Part shown: positions 7,603 through 16,045 of the stretch, piece by piece
Layout: every line of letters begins with the position of its first letter
Numbering within the stretch: position 1 is the stretch's first letter
DNA from: a bacterium
GTDB lineage: Bacteria; AUK180
Assembly: GCA_023133295.1 (NCBI GenBank)
Contig: JAGLWT010000015.1
Coordinates: 1-33,045, forward strand
Direction of reading: 5' to 3'
Length of the DNA: 33,045 nucleotides
Notes under the pieces: generated by a model
What the model was told of the DNA's origin: nothing
The model's database searches: none
What the model saw: only the letters and a program-made list of their open reading frames with translations
Made by a program: the position numbers and the translations under genes

Positions 7603-8881
7603 GCATTTCAAACACCTTTCTTGTATAAAAGATCCTCAGCGCGGAAGAGGGATTATTGAGGCTCTCCAGGGGATGCTGCTGCATCTCAAGTATCCTTTCC
7701 CGGCATTTTTTGCCGCAGGCGCTCTCTATCTCAATATGTTTTTCATTGATTCGAATGATAAATTCCTTATTCTCCGAGGCGAGATTCAATGTATCCTTCA
7801 AAAGCAGCTCAAATGCCTTTTTGAATAATTGTATATCGTATTTGAAATGAGACCATTTCGAGGTGTAATCCTTCTTTACGCGGATCCCTTTTTCGATTAT
7901 AACTCCTTTTTGCTCAAGCAGTATATAATCAAATAAGGTCGGCAGGTCGTAATTAGAGCGGACAAGAGTTCCCGAATCCTTTTCCATGCGGGAAAGCCCG
8001 TCGATCAGGTCGCAATTTTCCAATATCTTCGCGACCTCGTCCTTCAAAGGCTGAAACGCCATACTCATATCCGTCTTGCCGTCCTTCAAGAGCTGTACAT
8101 ATCCGTCAATAACGGAAATAGAATCCTTCAAGGTGCGAGTAAAAAGATTGCCGAAGCACTCCTTCTGCGAGTACATCTCAATAAGTTTCTTATCAAGCTC
8201 GCTTATTCTCTCTTCTTCTCTACCCAGGATAAACAAGGTGGCGACGAAATACAAAAACGGTTCGATCATCCCCCTGTCAGTGATCTGAGATTCCGGTATA
8301 AGGAATGCGGCTACGAAAGGGTCTTCGAGTATTTTAAAGCAGAGGTGATCCACACCGCCGATATTTATCTTTCCAGAATTGTTGAGCTGCTCGAGGTCAA
8401 GGATCTTATTCGGCGCTATATCGGTTTTGCCGTTGATATCAGCGGTTATGACCACATTGTCAATAAGAGCGATAAAGGAATTTATGGAGAAGCGCTTATT
8501 CAGCCGTACAATAATATTTTCAGCGGTCCTTCTCTCAAATGTATCGGAGGTGTCAACGCTCGAATGTTTTTTGCCTATATTGAATCCGTAAAAGACCTTA
8601 TCCATAATGGAGGAAAGAGATTGGTCCAAGTCATAATAGGAAAGTGTAACGAATGTATATTTCTGATCTTCGGGTTTGTAAAATTGGATCGAGGTATTAC
8701 CTAATTCCGGTATTATCCTCTGCATATGGGTGAAACATTCCCCTGTGGCATCGAATTCCTTCAGCAGGGCCTTCAGAAAGCCCTTTAGCTCGCTGAAATA
8801 TTCATTTGTGAATGGTAGATCTCCTGAACTTAAGACCTTCTTGACATTGCCTTTTTCTGCTAAAAAAGAAAAATTTAACAC
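7544..8881 (-). CDS. Degenerate sensor histidine kinase-like protein
   Basis: A cytoplasmic protein of 445 residues from GTG 8881, 20 bp after the cNMP-binding gene. The start is uncertain because the GAGG upstream is rather far. Residues about 110-225 look GAF-like. Residues 240-300 match the DHp helix pattern, but the H-box is FTRTLKDSISVIDGYVQLL: no phosphorylatable His stands where HELRTPL would be. Residues 307-445 follow the HATPase layout (LFDYI..., FELLLKDTLNLA in place of the N-box, ALRIFYTRKVFEMHDLNYQVF in place of the final G-box helix). The N-box Asn and G-box glycines are missing, so ATP binding and autophosphorylation are unlikely. I infer a pseudokinase that senses or scaffolds for the overlapping sigma-54 activator. 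Family assignment is by pattern only. Confidence 0.7.
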   Translation of the reverse strand: MLNFSFLAEKGNVKKVLSSGDLPFTNEYFSELKGFLKALLKEFDATGECFTHMQRIIPELGNTSIQFYKPEDQKYTFVTLSYYDLDQSLSSIMDKVFYGFNIGKKHSSVDTSDTFERRTAENIIVRLNKRFSINSFIALIDNVVITADINGKTDIAPNKILDLEQLNNSGKINIGGVDHLCFKILEDPFVAAFLIPESQITDRGMIEPFLYFVATLFILGREEERISELDKKLIEMYSQKECFGNLFTRTLKDSISVIDGYVQLLKDGKTDMSMAFQPLKDEVAKILENCDLIDGLSRMEKDSGTLVRSNYDLPTLFDYILLEQKGVIIEKGIRVKKDYTSKWSHFKYDIQLFKKAFELLLKDTLNLASENKEFIIRINEKHIEIESACGKKCRERILEMQQHPLESLNNPSSALRIFYTRKVFEMHDLNYQVFPETKGVIYRIG

Positions 8882-8901
8882 AGGACTCTAATTTACCTCT
8901 T

Positions 8902-9357
8902 TTATATAAGCCAGAGAGAAAGTATCTCCAGATTCTTATTGGTTTGGCGAAGTCTCATTGAGAGGGTCTGGATAACGAGTTCGAGAAATTTATTGGCAAG
9001 ATCCGGTTTTTCCTTTCTCAACTTGTCATAACCTTTTCTTTCCATAATGAGAAGCTTCGAGTCCTCAAAACTCCTTACTGTCGCGGATCTGGGATAATTA
9101 TCAAAGAGGGACATCTCACCAAAGAGTTCGCCCTTCTCAAGTATCTTCAATGTCTGATCCTCTCCCATCACTTCCCGCTCAACCCTGACCTTTCCGTCGA
9201 CCAGCAGGAAGAGTTCCTGTCCTTCCGATTGTTCATTGACGATTATCTCATTAACCTTGAACAGTTTTTCTTCAAAATACTCTATGAACCCTTTAAGGTC
9301 GGTATCGTTCCACTGTCCGAAACCTTCAAATTTCTTAAGATCAGAATATTCCTTCAT
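8902..9357 (-). CDS. Cyclic nucleotide-binding domain protein (no HTH)
   Basis: At 151 residues this is essentially a single CAP/PKA-type cNMP-binding domain. The phosphate-binding cassette is clear: GELFGEMSLFDNYPRSATV, with the Glu and Arg that hold the ribose and phosphate. There is no DNA-binding helix-turn-helix, so it is not a Crp-type regulator; it probably passes a cNMP signal to a partner. Its start overlaps the end of the TPR gene by 17 bp, and the kinase-like gene follows 20 bp later, so these products are probably co-translated and may work together. The ligand (cAMP, cGMP or other) cannot be read from the sequence. Confidence 0.88.
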   Translation of the reverse strand: MKEYSDLKKFEGFGQWNDTDLKGFIEYFEEKLFKVNEIIVNEQSEGQELFLLVDGKVRVEREVMGEDQTLKILEKGELFGEMSLFDNYPRSATVRSFEDSKLLIMERKGYDKLRKEKPDLANKFLELVIQTLSMRLRQTNKNLEILSLWLI

Positions 9358-10630
9358 TCCCTCTCTCCTCTTTTAAATTAAGCCTGGAATTAATAACCTC
9401 CAGGTGCAGTTCAACTACCTGCTTGGATGATTCCTGATCAGATACCTCTACGAACCATTCAAATAGCAGTTTGGCCTTGGTCAGTATGCCGGCGTTCTCT
9501 AAGATCATACCGACATTGAACAGGGCTTCGATATACATCGGGTCAACCGATTTTATCTTTTCTAATATGGGAAGAACCTTTTCAAATTTGCCTCTGTTTA
9601 TATAAAGAAAAATGATCGTCAGGAGCAAGGTAATATTATCAGGGAACTTCTCAATACTTTTTAAAACGGCGCTTTCCGCCTCAGAAAATTCATATGAAAA
9701 GAAGTAGGCGTAGGAAAGCAGAGAAAGTATTTTAGGCGACTCATTTCCCCTTGTCATCTCGTCCTTGATGAATGTTATGAGTTTCTCCAAACTTCCCCTT
9801 CTTAACATGAATTTCCCTATTTCCAATACAATGCTGGGGCTCTTCGGGTGACGCGCCAATTCCTCTTCAAGGTCGATCTCATATTCAGGAGGCAGGATCT
9901 TTCCGATACCCGCATGAAGAAAGCTGTTTCCAATATTGTAGGATTTCAGCTTCTCAACCACGATATTTGACTCCTCGATCTCACCCAGATTAAAAAGAAG
10001 GACACCATAATTGGAAAGCAGAGTAATATCATCCGGGAATTCCTTCAAGCCCTCTTTGAAATACTTCTTTGCCAAAACCTGATTTCCGAGCTCATTATAA
10101 ATAAGCCCCATTGAATTATAAGTAAGCGGGTCATTCTGCATGACCAGGGATTTCTTGAATGATTGGAGGGCGGCTTTGTAATCCTTTAATTCCCATAAAA
10201 GAAAGCCGAGCTTATTATTCGACTGAGCGTCCTTAGGAGTGCCTATCTCACTATTGAAGAAATCTATCGCTCTTTTATAATCCCCTATCAATTCAAATGC
10301 GTCGATGATCTTATTGACATATGACTTATCTTTCAAATTGTAATAATAATACAGATCAAGGCCCAACACCTTTTCAATATCACCTGTAAGCGCCCATTCC
10401 TTCTCCAGGGCCACAAGCTTAGCTTTCGGGTAATCGAACTCATAAAGTTCATTGTTCTGAAGATAATAGACCGCAAGATAGGTAAATATTACATCGGGCT
10501 CATCTCCCAAATGCCGGAATTCCTCTTCACCGATGAGCGCCAATGCTTGCTTATACTTACCTTTTTGCACAAGAGAGAAAAATTGACCGCCCGCGAATTT
10601 GCCTTTTTTCTTACCGCCGAATAATATCAT
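9341..10630 (-). CDS. TPR-repeat protein
   Basis: A 429-residue protein made mainly of tetratricopeptide repeats, visible as paired helices such as AQSNNKLGFLLWELKDYKAALQ, TYNSMGLIYNELGNQVLAKK and YIEALFNVGMILENAGILTK. No signal peptide is evident; the N-terminus (MILFGGKKKGKFAGG) is basic. It starts at ATG 10630, sharing one base with the stop of the HEAT gene (TAATG), and its end overlaps the cNMP-binding gene. TPR proteins are scaffolds, so a bridging role between the lipoproteins and the signalling proteins downstream is a reasonable inference, not a demonstrated one. Confidence 0.88.
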   Translation of the reverse strand: MILFGGKKKGKFAGGQFFSLVQKGKYKQALALIGEEEFRHLGDEPDVIFTYLAVYYLQNNELYEFDYPKAKLVALEKEWALTGDIEKVLGLDLYYYYNLKDKSYVNKIIDAFELIGDYKRAIDFFNSEIGTPKDAQSNNKLGFLLWELKDYKAALQSFKKSLVMQNDPLTYNSMGLIYNELGNQVLAKKYFKEGLKEFPDDITLLSNYGVLLFNLGEIEESNIVVEKLKSYNIGNSFLHAGIGKILPPEYEIDLEEELARHPKSPSIVLEIGKFMLRRGSLEKLITFIKDEMTRGNESPKILSLLSYAYFFSYEFSEAESAVLKSIEKFPDNITLLLTIIFLYINRGKFEKVLPILEKIKSVDPMYIEALFNVGMILENAGILTKAKLLFEWFVEVSDQESSKQVVELHLEVINSRLNLKEERGNEGIF

Positions 10631-12066
10631 TAATTACCCATTCCCAGAAATTGTATCTCCGCAAAATATGCGATATACGGGTCAGCGTCATTCATCGCCT
10701 TATCAAGTATGGGTTTTGCGATGTCACGCGGATACTTGATCACTTCAATAAGGACCTTCTCCTTCAATTCCACCGCGTACTCCTCGCTTCCGAAGACACT
10801 TTCCATATAAGGGATGAGGGAGTCGCATTGTATCTCCGAACCTGCTTCCAGCGCGGCGAAGATAACCGAGAAAATAGGAAGAGTGACCAATTTGGGAAGG
10901 CTGTCGCAAGCCTGAATGAATTTCCACTCCTTCGAATAGTTCAACGCCAGTTCCACGGCCTTGAGATCCTTGGATCCCAGGAGTTTAATGATATTACCCT
11001 TGTATGCGGTCTCACCATATGAATAAAGGACACCGTAAGCCATTACCCAGATATGATCGTTCTTATAGACCTTAACAAGTCTTTTCATTGTCTTTGAGAT
11101 CGTCGCATCTTTGCCAACATCTTTGAACACCTTCAGTATCTCCGCGATGAAAATGGGATGGTCAAAGTAGAATCCGTCAAGAACATCCGCACAAAGTGCT
11201 TCTATGCCCCTATTGTAGCCACAGAGCTTCATCAAATGGCCCGCTTCCGCCCGTACCCTGATGTCTACTTCCGAATAGGTGAAAATTGGATTGAGCACCC
11301 TCATCGCCCAAGTAGTTTTAAAACGCCCCTTGCCGATCGAACGGATCGTGCGAAGCGCCGAAAGGAGATAGTCGGAATCGTCATCCGGTTTGATATAATC
11401 AATTATGGCGTCTGCAAGTGAGGGGTCTCCTATCTCCTGAAGTGATTGCACAGCAGCTATACGCAGGAGGTAATTATCGCTTTTCAAAAGCTCGATCAAT
11501 TTACCTGATACCTGGCTGGCCTTCAGCTTTCCCAGTGCCTTGGCGCTGGCGATCATAAGATTATCATTTTTTGTGTCAAAATTCTTTGCCAGATCAACAA
11601 TAACAGATTTATCGCCGATAGAACCCAGTACCTCAATAACAGAGATCTTTGTGAAGTCATCGCCGGTTTTCAAGAGGCTCTTCATCGCCGGAAGAGCGGG
11701 TTTGCCTATATTGATCAGCAATTCCAGCGCTCCCAACTTGATATAATCATTATCGCTATCCAAAAAGAGCGCGAGATCAGGTATGATTATTTCCCCATAG
11801 GTCTTAAGTGTTTCAAAGGCCGCAATGCGGATCTTCGCATTCTCAGAACCAAGGAGTTCTATGATCTGCGGTATCGGCTCGGCGAAGAATTTCCCGCTAT
11901 TGTTCATTTCCGCGGTATTTTTTAAAGCATTCATCACCTTTCCGAAGTACTGCTTGGGATTGGCATTAAGATCTCTTAATATCTGCTGATTCGCGGAATC
12001 CTGATTACATGCGCTGAACATCAGCAGGAAAGCAACGAAGGTTAACATTATCACTCTTCTTTTCAT
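10630..12066 (-). CDS. HEAT-repeat lipoprotein
   Basis: 478 residues with a lipoprotein signal peptide: hydrophobic stretch MLTFVAFLLMFSAC with lipobox Cys20, followed by Asn-Gln-Asp, so the mature protein is probably membrane-anchored. The rest is HEAT/PBS-lyase-type repeats of about 30 residues, for example NAKIRIAAFETLKTYGEIII, NDYIKLGALELLINIGKPAL and NYLLRIAAVQSLQEIGDPSL. HEAT arrays bind other proteins. It follows the small lipoprotein gene with no gap (12066/12067) and overlaps the TPR gene by one base, so the three are almost certainly one transcript. Specific function unknown. Confidence 0.88.
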   Translation of the reverse strand: MKRRVIMLTFVAFLLMFSACNQDSANQQILRDLNANPKQYFGKVMNALKNTAEMNNSGKFFAEPIPQIIELLGSENAKIRIAAFETLKTYGEIIIPDLALFLDSDNDYIKLGALELLINIGKPALPAMKSLLKTGDDFTKISVIEVLGSIGDKSVIVDLAKNFDTKNDNLMIASAKALGKLKASQVSGKLIELLKSDNYLLRIAAVQSLQEIGDPSLADAIIDYIKPDDDSDYLLSALRTIRSIGKGRFKTTWAMRVLNPIFTYSEVDIRVRAEAGHLMKLCGYNRGIEALCADVLDGFYFDHPIFIAEILKVFKDVGKDATISKTMKRLVKVYKNDHIWVMAYGVLYSYGETAYKGNIIKLLGSKDLKAVELALNYSKEWKFIQACDSLPKLVTLPIFSVIFAALEAGSEIQCDSLIPYMESVFGSEEYAVELKEKVLIEVIKYPRDIAKPILDKAMNDADPYIAYFAEIQFLGMGN

Positions 12067-12471
12067 CTATTTCTCCTCTTCACCAACAATTATATTATGA
12101 ATGTACCACAGGTCTTCTATGTCTCTTATGACGACCTTGATCTTTTCGGTCTTCCCGGTACCTTTCTCTCTGAAAAAAAGGTGCACGACATTGATATTGC
12201 CCAGTGTATCATCCAGAATAAAATCAGTTTTAACTATCTTTACATATCCCGAAGAAAGCAGCTCCATAATACTCTTTATCTCCGCATCCGTAGGATTATA
12301 ATGCTTTTCATCCAGCATCATGCGGAACTCCTTCAGATTTCTAATGGTAGAAACACTTTTCAGGGTTTCGATCGTAGAATTAGGGGTTCTGAGATCCAAG
12401 TCCACATAGCAGGACAGGAACAGAAATACCGTAAATATCAGGAGTGAAATGCGGAGTCCTTTCATCGTCAT
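12067..12471 (-). CDS. Small lipoprotein of unknown function
   Basis: 134 residues with a lipoprotein signal peptide; lipobox FLSC puts the modified Cys at 21. A second Met at position 3 is an alternative start. The mature part is a small alpha/beta domain with VVHLFFREKGTGKTEKIKVVIRD as apparent beta hairpins ending in WYIHNIIVGEEEK; I do not recognise a family. It lies 27 bp after the TrkA-type gene and directly abuts the HEAT lipoprotein gene. By context it may act with the HEAT protein at the membrane. Confidence 0.75.
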   Translation of the reverse strand: MTMKGLRISLLIFTVFLFLSCYVDLDLRTPNSTIETLKSVSTIRNLKEFRMMLDEKHYNPTDAEIKSIMELLSSGYVKIVKTDFILDDTLGNINVVHLFFREKGTGKTEKIKVVIRDIEDLWYIHNIIVGEEEK

Positions 12472-12498
12472 TTATTTTACTCTATTTCGAAAAGAAGG

Positions 12499-13161
12499 TC
12501 AAGAAATCTTTTCCTTTTCCTGGAATTTCATGACATCTTCCATTTTACCCATCACCATCAGAATATCGTTCTCTTTGATCACTGTATCCGGAGAAGGTAT
12601 AAGATTAACATCCCCATTGCTTTTAACTCCTATAACATTGAGATTATAAACATTTCTGATTTTGAGCTCGATTATCGATTTTCCAGTAAAACTCTTCGGT
12701 GAACGGAATTCAATATAGTAAACATCACCGGAAAATTCAAAGGAATCGAGAATATTCGGCCCAACAAGAGAATTAGCGAGTCGTTTACCGCCTTCAACCT
12801 CGGGAAGCACCACTCTGTCGGCGCCGATCTTCATGAGGACCTTTTCCTGCAGACCGGTCACTGCCTTCGCCACGATCTTCTCAATACCCATTTCCTTCAA
12901 TAAAACCGTGATCATTACGGAAGATTCCAGATCTGTGCCGATAGAAACAACGGCAACATCGTATTTGCTGACGCCTATTGCCTTTAATGCGTTTTCATCG
13001 GTAGCGTCTATAGCCACACTGCTTGTGGCAAATGATTGAGCGTATTGCGCCTTTTCCGGGTCCTTATCAATAGCAAGGACCTCCATATGCAATTCATTTA
13101 AACGCTTACATACAGAGAGACCGAACTCCCCCATCCCTACAATGATGTACTTCTGAGCCAT
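12499..13161 (-). CDS. ktrA: KtrA/TrkA-type potassium uptake regulatory subunit
   Basis: A cytosolic RCK protein that gates a Trk/Ktr potassium channel subunit in response to nucleotides. At 220 residues it is the one-RCK_N plus one-RCK_C form (KtrA-like) rather than the double-length E. coli TrkA. The Rossmann motif is GMGEFG (residues 9-14), with the nucleotide-ribose acidic residue in AIDKDP. The RCK_C half is visible near the end (FTGKSIIELKIRNVYNLNV, ENDILMVMG). It lies 9 bp downstream of the channel gene, the usual partner arrangement. Confidence 0.95.
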   Translation of the reverse strand: MAQKYIIVGMGEFGLSVCKRLNELHMEVLAIDKDPEKAQYAQSFATSSVAIDATDENALKAIGVSKYDVAVVSIGTDLESSVMITVLLKEMGIEKIVAKAVTGLQEKVLMKIGADRVVLPEVEGGKRLANSLVGPNILDSFEFSGDVYYIEFRSPKSFTGKSIIELKIRNVYNLNVIGVKSNGDVNLIPSPDTVIKENDILMVMGKMEDVMKFQEKEKIS

Positions 13162-13170
13162 TACTGCCTC

Positions 13171-14529
13171 CTAACCGACCATTACTTGTTCCTCGGGGTA
13201 TTCGATCTGTACGGGCCTGTCGCTTTTCTTAATACTCAAGGCGATGAGCGTAGGGCCTAACCTGCCAAGGAACATCGTTATAATTATAATCATTTTTCCT
13301 ATATTATTCAAATACGGGGTCACCCCTGTGGAGAGGCCGACCGTGCCGAAAGCGGATACCAGCTCAAAGAAAAGTCTTTGAGAAACATCCTGTCCGGCGG
13401 ATGATGGAACTTGCATATTTGTCATAAGCAATGCCATAAACGAAATAAACAGCCAGAATATGGCTACCAGAAATATAGTGATCGTTCTATAAACAATAAT
13501 TTGCGGGATCGCCTTATTGTGCGCGACAACCCTGTCTTTCTGACGGAAGAACGAACCGAGTATCAGCAGAAGGAGGAAGAAAGTGGTAACCTTGATACCT
13601 CCTGCCGTGGAACCCGGGCCTGCACCGATGAACATGAACAATTCATTCAACATCAATGTAGCGGGACGCGCGCCTCCGAGATCGATCACATTGAACCCCG
13701 CGGTCCTTGCGGTAGCGGAATGGAAAAATGAAACCAATATCTTCTCGAAAAAGCCCATCGAACTGAGTGTATTGTCCTTCTCAAGAAAGAACATCGCTAT
13801 CGTTCCCCCCGCCAAAAGGACAACGGTGCCGAGAAGCATCAGTTTTGTCTGAACTGAAAATTTCTTCATTCTTATATTGAGGCCTTTGTTAAAGATATTC
13901 AACTCGAAAAGTTCGTAAAGAATAAGAAAACCCAAACCACCGAATATAAATAAAGTGGAAGAGGTCAAGAGCACAAGAGGCGAATCCGAAAACGCGGAAA
14001 AAGAATCTACAAAAGTAGAGAATCCCGCATTACAGAAGGAGGATACCGAGTGAAATATTGAATAAAACAGTCCTTTCCCCCATCCATACAAGGGAATAAA
14101 TTTCAAACAGAAGAAAAATGCGCCGAATGCCTCAAAGATCACTGTGTAAGTTATAACCTTCACGGATAGGTTGACGATATCAAAGAAATCCCCCTTGGGA
14201 GCCACGAGCTCTCTGATCACAAGCTGATGCCGTAAGGAGAGATCCCTCTTGATAAGCTGATAGAAGAAAGTTGAGATCGTCATTATACCCAAACCGCCAA
14301 GCTGAATCGAGATTAGAAGGATCAGCTGTCCGAAAAAGGTAAAATCCTGGCCGGTATTCTTCACGATAAGCCCGGTCACACAAACCGCTGAGGTTTCAGT
14401 GAACAGGGCATCAATAAAGGATATGCCATTCTTTGTGGAGAATGGCAGCATCAATAATAATGTTCCCGATAGTATGACTAAAAGAAAGATGAAAACTATC
14501 AGAACGGGAGGAGAAAATTTCTTTCTCAT
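13171..14529 (-). CDS. ktrB: KtrB/TrkH-type potassium transporter subunit
   Basis: A 452-residue integral membrane protein of the Trk/Ktr/HKT superfamily that carries potassium across the inner membrane. All four pore-loop regions with the selectivity-filter glycine are visible: ETSAVCVTGLIV, SSFCNAGFSTF, SATARTAGFNVID and SAFGTVGLSTG. Multiple hydrophobic helices flank them. The length fits KtrB/TrkH. It lies 11 bp after rplT and 9 bp before ktrA, so it is placed to be transcribed with the ribosomal genes, which is not a standard arrangement. Confidence 0.95.
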   Translation of the reverse strand: MRKKFSPPVLIVFIFLLVILSGTLLLMLPFSTKNGISFIDALFTETSAVCVTGLIVKNTGQDFTFFGQLILLISIQLGGLGIMTISTFFYQLIKRDLSLRHQLVIRELVAPKGDFFDIVNLSVKVITYTVIFEAFGAFFFCLKFIPLYGWGKGLFYSIFHSVSSFCNAGFSTFVDSFSAFSDSPLVLLTSSTLFIFGGLGFLILYELFELNIFNKGLNIRMKKFSVQTKLMLLGTVVLLAGGTIAMFFLEKDNTLSSMGFFEKILVSFFHSATARTAGFNVIDLGGARPATLMLNELFMFIGAGPGSTAGGIKVTTFFLLLLILGSFFRQKDRVVAHNKAIPQIIVYRTITIFLVAIFWLFISFMALLMTNMQVPSSAGQDVSQRLFFELVSAFGTVGLSTGVTPYLNNIGKMIIIITMFLGRLGPTLIALSIKKSDRPVQIEYPEEQVMVG

Positions 14530-14540
14530 TAAACTCCGTA

Positions 14541-14903
14541 TTAATTCTTAGCCAAAACTTCTTTTACTCTGTCAACTACCTTTTCAAATTCAGTCGGGTC
14601 CTCAATGGCCATATTTGAAAGGATCTTTCTATTAAGGTCCATTTCCGCCATTTTCAGGCCGTGAATAAATCTGCTGTATGAGATCTCATACTGGGTAAGA
14701 GCATTGTTTATTCTCTTGATCCAAAGTTTTCTGAAATCTCTTTTGCGCTGCTTTCTATGAATATAGGAATACCGTAGGGAATGTATAACCTGTTCCTTTG
14801 CTCTTCTGAACTCTCTTGATCTCAGTCCCCTGTAACCGGAGGCCTGATCCATTATTTTCTTTTTTCTTTTTTTCCTTGCAACTGAAAATTTTGCTCTGGT
14901 CAT
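14541..14903 (-). CDS. rplT: 50S ribosomal protein L20
   Basis: A 120-residue protein with the L20 family sequence: basic N-terminal tail (MTRAKFSVARKKRKKKI), the region around ASGYRGLRSREFRRAKEQV, and the RRNA-binding stretch YIHRKQRKRDFRKLWIKRIN. It is an early-assembly 23S rRNA-binding protein and in many bacteria a repressor of its own operon. It follows rpmI by 9 bp in the conserved infC-rpmI-rplT order and is followed after 11 bp by the potassium transporter gene. Confidence 0.98.
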   Translation of the reverse strand: MTRAKFSVARKKRKKKIMDQASGYRGLRSREFRRAKEQVIHSLRYSYIHRKQRKRDFRKLWIKRINNALTQYEISYSRFIHGLKMAEMDLNRKILSNMAIEDPTEFEKVVDRVKEVLAKN

Positions 14904-14912
14904 CTTTCTCTC

Positions 14913-15119
14913 CTAACTTCTTCCGTAAGGCAGAAGCCCTTTCACTTTTTTTGCAGCCGAAGGTGAGAGAATCGAGGCATTTCTTAGTCTTCTTTTTCTC
15001 TTCGAGCTCTTTTTTGTCAATATATGACCTTTTCCTTCATGATTTACTTTCACCTTTCCTGTGCCGGTGATCTTAAATCTCTTCTTTGCACCCTTGTGGG
15101 TTTTTAATTTTGGCATCAC
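14913..15119 (-). CDS. rpmI: 50S ribosomal protein L35
   Basis: 68 residues, strongly basic, with the L35 signature [19 protein letters not shown] near the N-terminus and a Lys/Arg-rich centre. It is a small structural protein of the large ribosomal subunit. It lies 6 bp after infC and 9 bp before rplT, the near-universal order. Confidence 0.98.
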   Translation of the reverse strand: MMPKLKTHKGAKKRFKITGTGKVKVNHEGKGHILTKKSSKRKRRLRNASILSPSAAKKVKGLLPYGRS

Positions 15120-15125
15120 TTCCTC

Positions 15126-15659
15126 CTACTTCTTTTTTTTAGGCATCAATACTACTGAAAGGCTCCTGCCCTTCATCTGCGGCTTCTTATCAATGATCAC
15201 AAGTTCCTGCAGTTCACCGATCAACCTCTGAAGAAGCTCATAGCCCTTCTCCTGGTGGAGGATGGTCCTGCCCTTGTAAAACACCGTTGCCTTTACATAG
15301 TATCCCTTCTCAATAAATTCAATTATATGATCTCTCCGATATGAATAATCATGATCGGAGGTCTTGGGACTGAATTTTATCTCTTTTACTACGATCTTCG
15401 TCTGGCTTTTCTTTGCCTTTTGTTTCTTCTTCTCAAGATCATATTTATACTTTCCAAAATCCATTATTTTACAGATGGGACAATCTTTTCCCTGGCTCAC
15501 CATGATCAGGTCCAATCCTATTTCACGGGCTTCTGCCAAGGCAGCGGCCGTATCCACAAGGCCTCTCATATTCCCATCCGCATCAATTAAACGCACTTTC
15601 CCTCTCGGGACTCTCTCATTGACCAAAAAGGTCTCTCGGTTTCTATTGGTTGATACCAA
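15126..15659 (-). CDS. infC: Translation initiation factor IF-3
   Basis: IF-3 prevents premature subunit joining and checks the start codon-initiator tRNA pairing on the 30S subunit. The N-domain (NERVPRGKVRLIDADG, CPICKIMDFGKYKYDLEKK) and C-domain (KEIKFSPKTSDHDYSYR, QMKGRSLSVVLMPKKKK) are both complete. I choose TTG at 15659 as start (177 residues) because a perfect AGGAGG (15665-15670) stands 5 bp upstream; the in-frame TTG at 15680 would put that site inside the gene. A non-AUG start fits the family, in which rare start codons allow IF-3 to autoregulate. It is first in the operon and has its own promoter. Confidence 0.97.
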   Translation of the reverse strand: MVSTNRNRETFLVNERVPRGKVRLIDADGNMRGLVDTAAALAEAREIGLDLIMVSQGKDCPICKIMDFGKYKYDLEKKKQKAKKSQTKIVVKEIKFSPKTSDHDYSYRRDHIIEFIEKGYYVKATVFYKGRTILHQEKGYELLQRLIGELQELVIIDKKPQMKGRSLSVVLMPKKKK

Positions 15660-15680
15660 ACTTACCTCCTGAAAATTCAA

Positions 15681-15785
15681 TAAATATTTGCATAAGCATT
15701 TTTAAACATCGGTCTTCGTTTACCTTTCTCCCGCGAACGGGGGCAAGGCGGAGCTACCTGCTGTCAGACAGGCGTCTCGTCTTTG
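15681..15785 (-). promoter_or_regulatory. Structured 5' leader of the infC operon
   Basis: The roughly 120-nt untranslated leader contains a CCCG-TTCG-CGGG tetraloop hairpin (about 15730-15741) and a CCTG...CAGG hairpin (about 15758-15773) just upstream. Leaders of infC-rpmI-rplT operons commonly carry L20- or IF-3-responsive structures. No specific known leader class is recognised here, so regulation is inferred. Confidence 0.4.
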
Positions 15786-15793
15786 TTCCGTGT

Positions 15794-15822
15794 ATTATAC
15801 TGATTCGCCCGCTGAAAGTCAA
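15794..15822 (-). promoter_or_regulatory. Canonical sigma-70-type promoter of the infC operon
   Basis: On the minus strand, TTGACT (15817-15822), a 17-bp spacer and TATAAT (15794-15799). It lies about 135 bp upstream of the infC start and is the best promoter match in the window. It may drive the whole chain of minus-strand genes down to 6124. Confidence 0.85.
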
Positions 15823-15842
15823 GCGCATCGCGCTACGCGTGA

Positions 15843-15905
15843 AGATAGAGGTTGGAGGTTGGAGGCTAGAGGTTAGTGGGGAAATGAATAATGAAGAAAT
15901 TAACA
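15843..15905. repeat. Heptanucleotide repeat block (GAGGTTG/GAGGTTA type)
   Basis: Tandem 7-bp units of the GAGGTTG, GAGGCTA and GAGGTTA type, followed by TGAATAATGAAGAAATTAAC-like sequence. The same succession of units occurs at 24410-24540, 28219-28345 and, inverted, at 32885-33030. A REP-like GTCATCC...GGATCC stretch follows at about 15921-15955. Confidence 0.65.
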
Positions 15906-16045
15906 ATGAACAATTGAAGAGTGTCATCCAGAGGGAGTTTGCGACCGTGGGATCCAGTTTTTATTTCATCCCGTCTTTTTCCCTACTTGACACTTCACAC
16001 CTCACACTTCGTTCGTGCCGAACGACCGTCTGTCCCGATGTAAAG

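Noticed and set aside
10543..11022. 159-residue plus-strand frame opposite the TPR and HEAT genes
   Set aside because: It is antisense to two well-supported repeat proteins and has no ribosome-binding site or recognisable pattern.
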